This document shows, piece after piece, positions 59,909 to 64,000 of a stretch of 64,000 bases of DNA. Positions within the stretch are counted from its first letter, which is position 1. Each line of letters begins with the position of its first letter. The notes beneath the pieces were generated by a model. The model made no database searches and was not told where the DNA came from. It saw nothing but the letters and a program-made list of their open reading frames with translations. Made by a program: the position numbers and the translations under genes. This DNA is from Blautia_A aquisgranensis (GTDB lineage: Bacteria > Bacillota > Clostridia > Lachnospirales > Lachnospiraceae), in the NCBI RefSeq assembly GCF_040096615.1, contig NZ_JBBMEJ010000005.1:1-64000 (forward strand). The letters run 5' to 3'.

Positions 59909-61444
59909 ATGGCTGTGACAACCTTTGCGGCAATTGATATAGGCTCCTATGAAGTCAGCATGAAGATCTTTGAGATGTCAAAACGGATCGGCTTCAGGGA
60001 GATCAACGACGTCCGTTACCAGCTTCAGCTGGGAAGGGGAACCTATGCGGCAGGACGTCTTGAGATGGAAACTGTGAACGAGCTCTGCGAGATTCTGAAT
60101 GATTTTAAACGCATGATGGCGGACTTTGGGGTGGAAAGCTGGCGTGCGTGTGCAACGAGTTCTCTTCGTGAGCTTGAGAATCCGACGATCATTCTGGAGC
60201 AGATCTACCAGAGAACAGGGATCCGCGTAGAGATCTTAAGCAATGCGGAACAGCATTTTCTGGGTTACAAGTCCATTGCGGCGATTGAATCGGGCTTCAA
60301 AAAAGCGATCCAGAAAGGAACAGCAATCCTGGATATTGGAGGCGGTAACCTGCAGGTATCGCTTTTTGACAAGGATGCTTTGGTGCTGACACAGAGCCTT
60401 CGTATGGGAAGCGTGCGTATCCGTGAACGTCTGAAAGAACTGGAGAAAACAACTCCACATTATGACGGCCTGGTGGAAGAATTTATCCGTAATGATCTGA
60501 TGAGCTTTCAGAGACTGTATCTGAAAGAAAAAGAAGTGTCCAATCTGATCCTGATGGGAGACTTTCTCACAGATACGATCTTCCGGAAAAAACCGGGCGA
60601 AAATATGATAAGCAGGGCGGAATTTCTGGAAAAATACGAGGACATTATGAACCGGTCTGAATATGATCTGGCAGAGACTATGGGACTGGAGCCTGAATAT
60701 GCTGCGCTGATCGTTCCCAATATGGTCATCATCCGCAATTTCATGGAAATCTTTAAGGCAGAGGCTTTGTGGATTCCGGGAGTATCCCTGCTGGATGGAA
60801 TTGCATATGATTATGCAGAAAAAAACAAATACCTGAAAAGTATCCACAATTTTGAAAATGACATTCTTGTGGCTTCCAGAAACATTGCCAGACGTTATTC
60901 CAGCGGAAAGAATCATATCAACGGAACCACAGAGCTGGCATTGTCTATTTTTGACAGCACGAAGAAGATCCATGGCATGGGAAAAAGAGAGCGTTTGCTG
61001 CTTCAGATCGCAGTACTTCTTCATGACTGCGGAAAATATATCAGTATGGGTGATGTGGCGGAGTGTTCGTATCAGATCATCATGGCCACAGAGATCATCG
61101 GTCTTTCTACAGAAGAGCGTCAGGTAATCGCAAGTGCAGTGCGGTATAATACCAGGGAGTTCGGCTGTTATGAGGAGATCAACAGAGAGACCGGCATGAA
61201 CAGGGAGAACTATCTGCTGACAGCCAAACTGGCTGCGATCCTCCGGCTTGCAAATGCCATGGACAGAAGTCATTATCAGAAGGTTAGTGGCTTAAGTGTA
61301 ACGCTGAAAGACAGAACGCTTTCACTGGTGGTGGATTCTGCAAGAGATGTTTCCCTGGAGCTGGGGCTTTTGAAGGATAAGACAGCATTTTTTGAAGAGG
61401 TGTTTGGCATTCGGCTTGTGATGAAGCGGAAACGCAGAGGATAA
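59909..61444 (+). CDS. ppx: Exopolyphosphatase/Ppx-GppA family phosphatase with HD domain
   Basis: A 511-residue enzyme. The N-terminal ASKHA-fold domains (FAAIDIGSYEVSMKIFEM; SNAEQHFLGYKSI; AILDIGGGNLQVSLF) resemble Ppx/GppA, which shorten polyphosphate or hydrolyse pppGpp. The C-terminal part (about 310-500) has HD-domain residues (LLQIAVLLHDCGKYIS). The N-terminal motifs are less typical than in E. coli, so the substrate is inferred mostly from the adjacent polyphosphate kinase gene. It starts after GGGGAAAGGATG, and its stop codon overlaps an in-frame ATG of ppk. Confidence 0.88.
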   Translation: MAVTTFAAIDIGSYEVSMKIFEMSKRIGFREINDVRYQLQLGRGTYAAGRLEMETVNELCEILNDFKRMMADFGVESWRACATSSLRELENPTIILEQIYQRTGIRVEILSNAEQHFLGYKSIAAIESGFKKAIQKGTAILDIGGGNLQVSLFDKDALVLTQSLRMGSVRIRERLKELEKTTPHYDGLVEEFIRNDLMSFQRLYLKEKEVSNLILMGDFLTDTIFRKKPGENMISRAEFLEKYEDIMNRSEYDLAETMGLEPEYAALIVPNMVIIRNFMEIFKAEALWIPGVSLLDGIAYDYAEKNKYLKSIHNFENDILVASRNIARRYSSGKNHINGTTELALSIFDSTKKIHGMGKRERLLLQIAVLLHDCGKYISMGDVAECSYQIIMATEIIGLSTEERQVIASAVRYNTREFGCYEEINRETGMNRENYLLTAKLAAILRLANAMDRSHYQKVSGLSVTLKDRTLSLVVDSARDVSLELGLLKDKTAFFEEVFGIRLVMKRKRRG

Positions 61445-61461
61445 TGGAGGAGGTTTTTGGC

Positions 61462-63615
61462 ATGAAATTAAAAGATTTTGAAAAACCGGAATACTTTGTA
61501 AACAGGGAACTGAGCTGGATCAAATTTGATGACAGGGTTTTAAGTGAGGCCAGGGACAAAAGCCTTCCGCTGTTTGAAAGACTGAAATTTTTAAGTATTA
61601 CATCATCCAATCTGGATGAATTTTATATGGTTCGTGTGGCATCGCTGAAGGATCAGGTTCATGCAGGCTACAAGAAAACGGATATTGCCGGAATGACAGC
61701 CAAGGAGCAGCTGAAAGCGATCAGCCAGCAGACACACGATCTGGTTCATGTGCAGTACAGTACCTTAAACCGTTCTCTTGTTCCGGCACTTGAGAAAGCC
61801 GGACTTCATGTGATCTTTGAGCATGAGGCATTTTCCGAAAAACAGAAGGAATTTGTAGATCAGTATTTTGAGGATAATGTATATCCGGTACTGACACCGA
61901 TGGCTATGGATTCATCCAGACCATTTCCGCTGATCCGTAATAAGACACTGAATATCGGAGCTCTTCTTTCCAGAAAGGATGCAAAAAAAGGCAAAGAAGA
62001 GATCGATTTTGCCACAGTACAGGTGCCTTCTGTGCTTCCGAGAGTGGTGATCATCCCTTCCGATAAAAAAGGTCAGACAACAGTAACGCTTCTGGAGCAG
62101 ATCATTGAGCGAAATATCGATAAGCTGTTTTTAAGCTATGATGTGATCTGTGCACATCCGTACCGTATCATGCGTAATGCGGATCTTTCTATTGATGAGG
62201 ATGAGGCGGAGGATCTTCTTGTGGAGATTCAGAAGCAGCTGAAAAAGCGTCAGTGGGGTGAGGTCATCCGCCTGGAAGTGGAAGATAAAATGGATCCGAG
62301 ACTTCTGGATATTCTGAAAATGGAATTTCAGGTTCACGGAGATGACATCTTTTTTATCAATGGTCCCCTGGATCTGACCATGCTGATGAAGGTGTACGGT
62401 ATTGATGGATATGATCAGTTCAAGGAGCCGAAATATAAGCCAGCTCCTGTACCTGCTTTTCAGAATGATAAAGATATCTTCCAGGTGATCCGTGAGGGTG
62501 ATGTGTTCCTACATCATCCGTATATGAGCTTTGATCCGGTGGTAAATTTTGTGCGCCAGGCAGCAAAGGATCCCAATGTACTGGCAATCAAGCAGACGCT
62601 TTACCGTGTCAGCGGCAATTCACCAATTATCGCGGCACTGGCGCAGGCAGCAGAGAACGGTAAGCAGGTTTCTGTTCTTGTAGAGCTGAAGGCCCGTTTT
62701 GATGAGGAGAACAATATCGTCTGGGCGAAAATGCTTGAAAAAGCAGGCTGCCATGTTATTTATGGACTGGTCGGACTTAAGACACACAGTAAGATCACGC
62801 TTGTAGTACGCAGAGAAGAGAACGGAATCCGCAGATATGTTCATCTGGCAACAGGAAACTACAATGATTCCACTGCGAAACTGTATACAGACTGTGGTAT
62901 TTTTACCTGTGATGAGCGGTTTGGCGAGGATGCGACGGCAGTCTTTAACATGCTTTCCGGATATTCAGAGCCGAAGCGATGGAACCGTCTGATCGTTGCA
63001 CCGATCTGGATGAAGGACCGTTTTGTAAAAATGATCGAGAGAGAGGCGGAGCATGCGAAGAACGGAGAAGAGGCTCACATTGTGGCGAAGATGAACTCTC
63101 TATGTGATCCTGTGATCATGGCTGCCCTGTACTATGCTTCTTCCTGTGGCGTAAAGATCGATCTTCTGGTGCGAGGTATCTGCTGCCTGAAGGTAGGAAT
63201 TCCGGGTGTAAGTGAAAACATCCATGTGCGTTCAATCGTTGGAAATTTCCTGGAGCACAGCCGGATCTTCTATTTCCGTAATGGCGGCGCGGATGAGATC
63301 TATATGGGAAGTGCGGACTGGATGCCACGAAATCTGGACCGCCGTGTGGAGATCGTTTTCCCTGTGGAGGATGAAGCAATCAAGGCGGAGATCATGCACG
63401 TGCTGGATCTGGAGTTCCGTGATAATGTAAAAGCGCATATCCTGAAACCGGACGGAACATATGAGAAGCAGGATAAACGCGGAAAAACACTGGTAAATTC
63501 TCAGATGGAATTCTGCCGTGAAGCTACTGAGCGTGCCAAAGCAGCCAAAAAAGAGAAAAAAGAAAAGAAAAGAGTCTTTATCCCGGCAGAACCAGTTGAG
63601 GATCTGGAACAATAA
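61462..63615 (+). CDS. ppk: Polyphosphate kinase 1
   Basis: A 717-residue membrane-associated kinase making polyphosphate from ATP reversibly. N domain: FVNRELSWIKFDDRVL; head: SSNLDEFYMVRVASLK; the two phospholipase D-like catalytic domains contain LKTHSKITLVVR (the autophosphorylated histidine region) and NFLEHSRIFYF (second active-site histidine). The start at 61462 is preferred because GGAGGAGG lies 10 bases upstream; ATG 61444 overlaps the ppx stop and lies before that site. With ppx it forms a polyphosphate turnover pair. Confidence 0.95.
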   Translation: MKLKDFEKPEYFVNRELSWIKFDDRVLSEARDKSLPLFERLKFLSITSSNLDEFYMVRVASLKDQVHAGYKKTDIAGMTAKEQLKAISQQTHDLVHVQYSTLNRSLVPALEKAGLHVIFEHEAFSEKQKEFVDQYFEDNVYPVLTPMAMDSSRPFPLIRNKTLNIGALLSRKDAKKGKEEIDFATVQVPSVLPRVVIIPSDKKGQTTVTLLEQIIERNIDKLFLSYDVICAHPYRIMRNADLSIDEDEAEDLLVEIQKQLKKRQWGEVIRLEVEDKMDPRLLDILKMEFQVHGDDIFFINGPLDLTMLMKVYGIDGYDQFKEPKYKPAPVPAFQNDKDIFQVIREGDVFLHHPYMSFDPVVNFVRQAAKDPNVLAIKQTLYRVSGNSPIIAALAQAAENGKQVSVLVELKARFDEENNIVWAKMLEKAGCHVIYGLVGLKTHSKITLVVRREENGIRRYVHLATGNYNDSTAKLYTDCGIFTCDERFGEDATAVFNMLSGYSEPKRWNRLIVAPIWMKDRFVKMIEREAEHAKNGEEAHIVAKMNSLCDPVIMAALYYASSCGVKIDLLVRGICCLKVGIPGVSENIHVRSIVGNFLEHSRIFYFRNGGADEIYMGSADWMPRNLDRRVEIVFPVEDEAIKAEIMHVLDLEFRDNVKAHILKPDGTYEKQDKRGKTLVNSQMEFCREATERAKAAKKEKKEKKRVFIPAEPVEDLEQ

Positions 63616-63632
63616 AACGGAACGAACTGGAC

Positions 63633-63661
63633 TTGCCATCCTGCCCGTATTGTGCTAAGAT
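63633..63661 (+). promoter_or_regulatory. Promoter of the coiled-coil gene at the right edge
   Basis: TTGCCA (63633-63638), 17 bases, TAAGAT (63656-63661), with TG one base upstream of the -10. Confidence 0.65.
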
Positions 63662-63693
63662 TGGAGTATCATACGGGAAGGGAGGATAGGTTT

Positions 63694-64000
63694 ATGACAG
63701 ACAGAGAAATGCTGGAAATGCTGGTTCAGGGTCAGCAGCAGATATTTGTTCGGCTGGACGGGATTGATAACCGTCTGGACAGAGTGGAAGCGCGTCTGGA
63801 TGGAGTGGAAGCCCGCCTAGACAGAGTGGAAGTGCGTTTGGATGGAGTGGAAACGCGTCTGGACAGAGTGGAAGCACGCCTAGACAAAGTGGAAGCGCGT
63901 TTAGATGGAGTTGATGCCCGTCTGGACAAAATGGATGCCCGTCTGGACAAAATGGATGAATGCTTTGACAGAGTTGATGCCCGTCTGGACAAAATGGATG
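63694..64000 (+). CDS. Coiled-coil heptad-repeat protein, cut by the window end
   Basis: At least 102 codons without a stop; the 3' end is outside. After MTDREMLEMLVQGQQQIF the protein becomes a strict heptad array, RLD(R/G/K)(V/M)(E/D)A, repeated about eleven times, which predicts a long coiled coil. At DNA level this is a 21-bp tandem repeat (from about 63765) with scattered silent and conservative changes. GGAGGATAGG precedes the ATG. Such arrays can change length by slippage. There is no signal peptide; function unknown. Similar open frames on the minus strand here are shadows of the repeat. Confidence 0.75.
   Translation, partial: MTDREMLEMLVQGQQQIFVRLDGIDNRLDRVEARLDGVEARLDRVEVRLDGVETRLDRVEARLDKVEARLDGVDARLDKMDARLDKMDECFDRVDARLDKMD
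63765..64000 (+). repeat. 21-bp coding tandem repeat
   Basis: Units of the type CGTCTGGACAGAGTGGAAGC recur every 21 bases to the end of the window, with variation at the fourth, fifth and seventh codons. The repeat continues beyond the edge. Confidence 0.85.

Noticed and set aside
63732..63992. Repeat-rich minus-strand open frames at the right edge
   Set aside because: They mirror the 21-bp repeat of the plus-strand coiled-coil gene, which has a promoter and a good ribosome binding site.
63765..64000. CRISPR-like repeats
   Set aside because: The units are contiguous 21-bp coding repeats in one open frame without spacers.

Overview
The window looks like a chromosomal stretch from a gut-type Clostridia, most likely Lachnospiraceae; I do not assign a genus. 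The reasons are the Gram-positive style ribosome binding sites (GGAGG), an RpoD operon of the dgt-dnaG-rpoD-trmK-nif3 type, indirect Asn-tRNA formation (archaeal-type AspRS plus GatCAB), LL-diaminopimelate aminotransferase, type III glutamine synthetase beside type I, a BmpA/NupABC nucleoside transporter, and MBG-like repeat surface proteins. There is no phage, IS element or CRISPR array. Most of it is housekeeping DNA, with a few accessory spots.

Layout. 1-5.6 kb: metY (minus), then the NAD de novo operon nadA-nadB-nadC-niaR, with tandem operator-like repeats lying over its promoter. 5.6-8.8 kb: a decayed cellobiose locus, with a cellobiose phosphorylase gene that lacks the centre of its catalytic domain next to the last 35 codons of a sugar ABC permease, then a TRIC-family channel gene. 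8.8-13.1 kb: amt fused to a PII domain, and glnN (GSIII). 13.2-21.8 kb: nucleoside uptake (bmp-nupABC) followed by yjjI-yjjW-deoC-cdd. 22-24 kb: purF and an HPr-like gene without the catalytic His. 24.1-34 kb: pyrG-gltB-gltD, then glnA and an ANTAR-domain antiterminator. 34-40 kb: aspS-gatCAB-dapL. 40-45 kb: a large surface protein gene between near-identical tRNA-Leu(AAG) units. 45-53.9 kb: dgt, dnaG, rpoD, trmK, nif3, a TGS/uridine-kinase protein, selD and rnpB. 54-56 kb: pyrBI and a small membrane protein gene (minus). 56-63.6 kb: folC, pheA, a DUF815 ATPase gene, ppx and ppk. The right edge cuts a coiled-coil gene made of 21-bp repeats.

The most interesting signal joins the nitrogen genes. 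The leaders of amt, glnN, pyrG-gltBD and glnA each carry an intrinsic terminator before the coding region. The 5' arm of each terminator can instead form a small hairpin with a six-base loop having A at position 1 and G at position 4 (AAAGGC three times, AAGGGT once), on unrelated stem sequences. A1/G4 hexaloops are the known RNA target of ANTAR proteins, and the only ANTAR gene in the window sits directly behind glnA. I infer one antitermination regulon for glutamine metabolism that also takes in CTP synthase through pyrG-gltBD. I could see only one hexaloop per leader, whereas the published motif has two; this is the main weakness.
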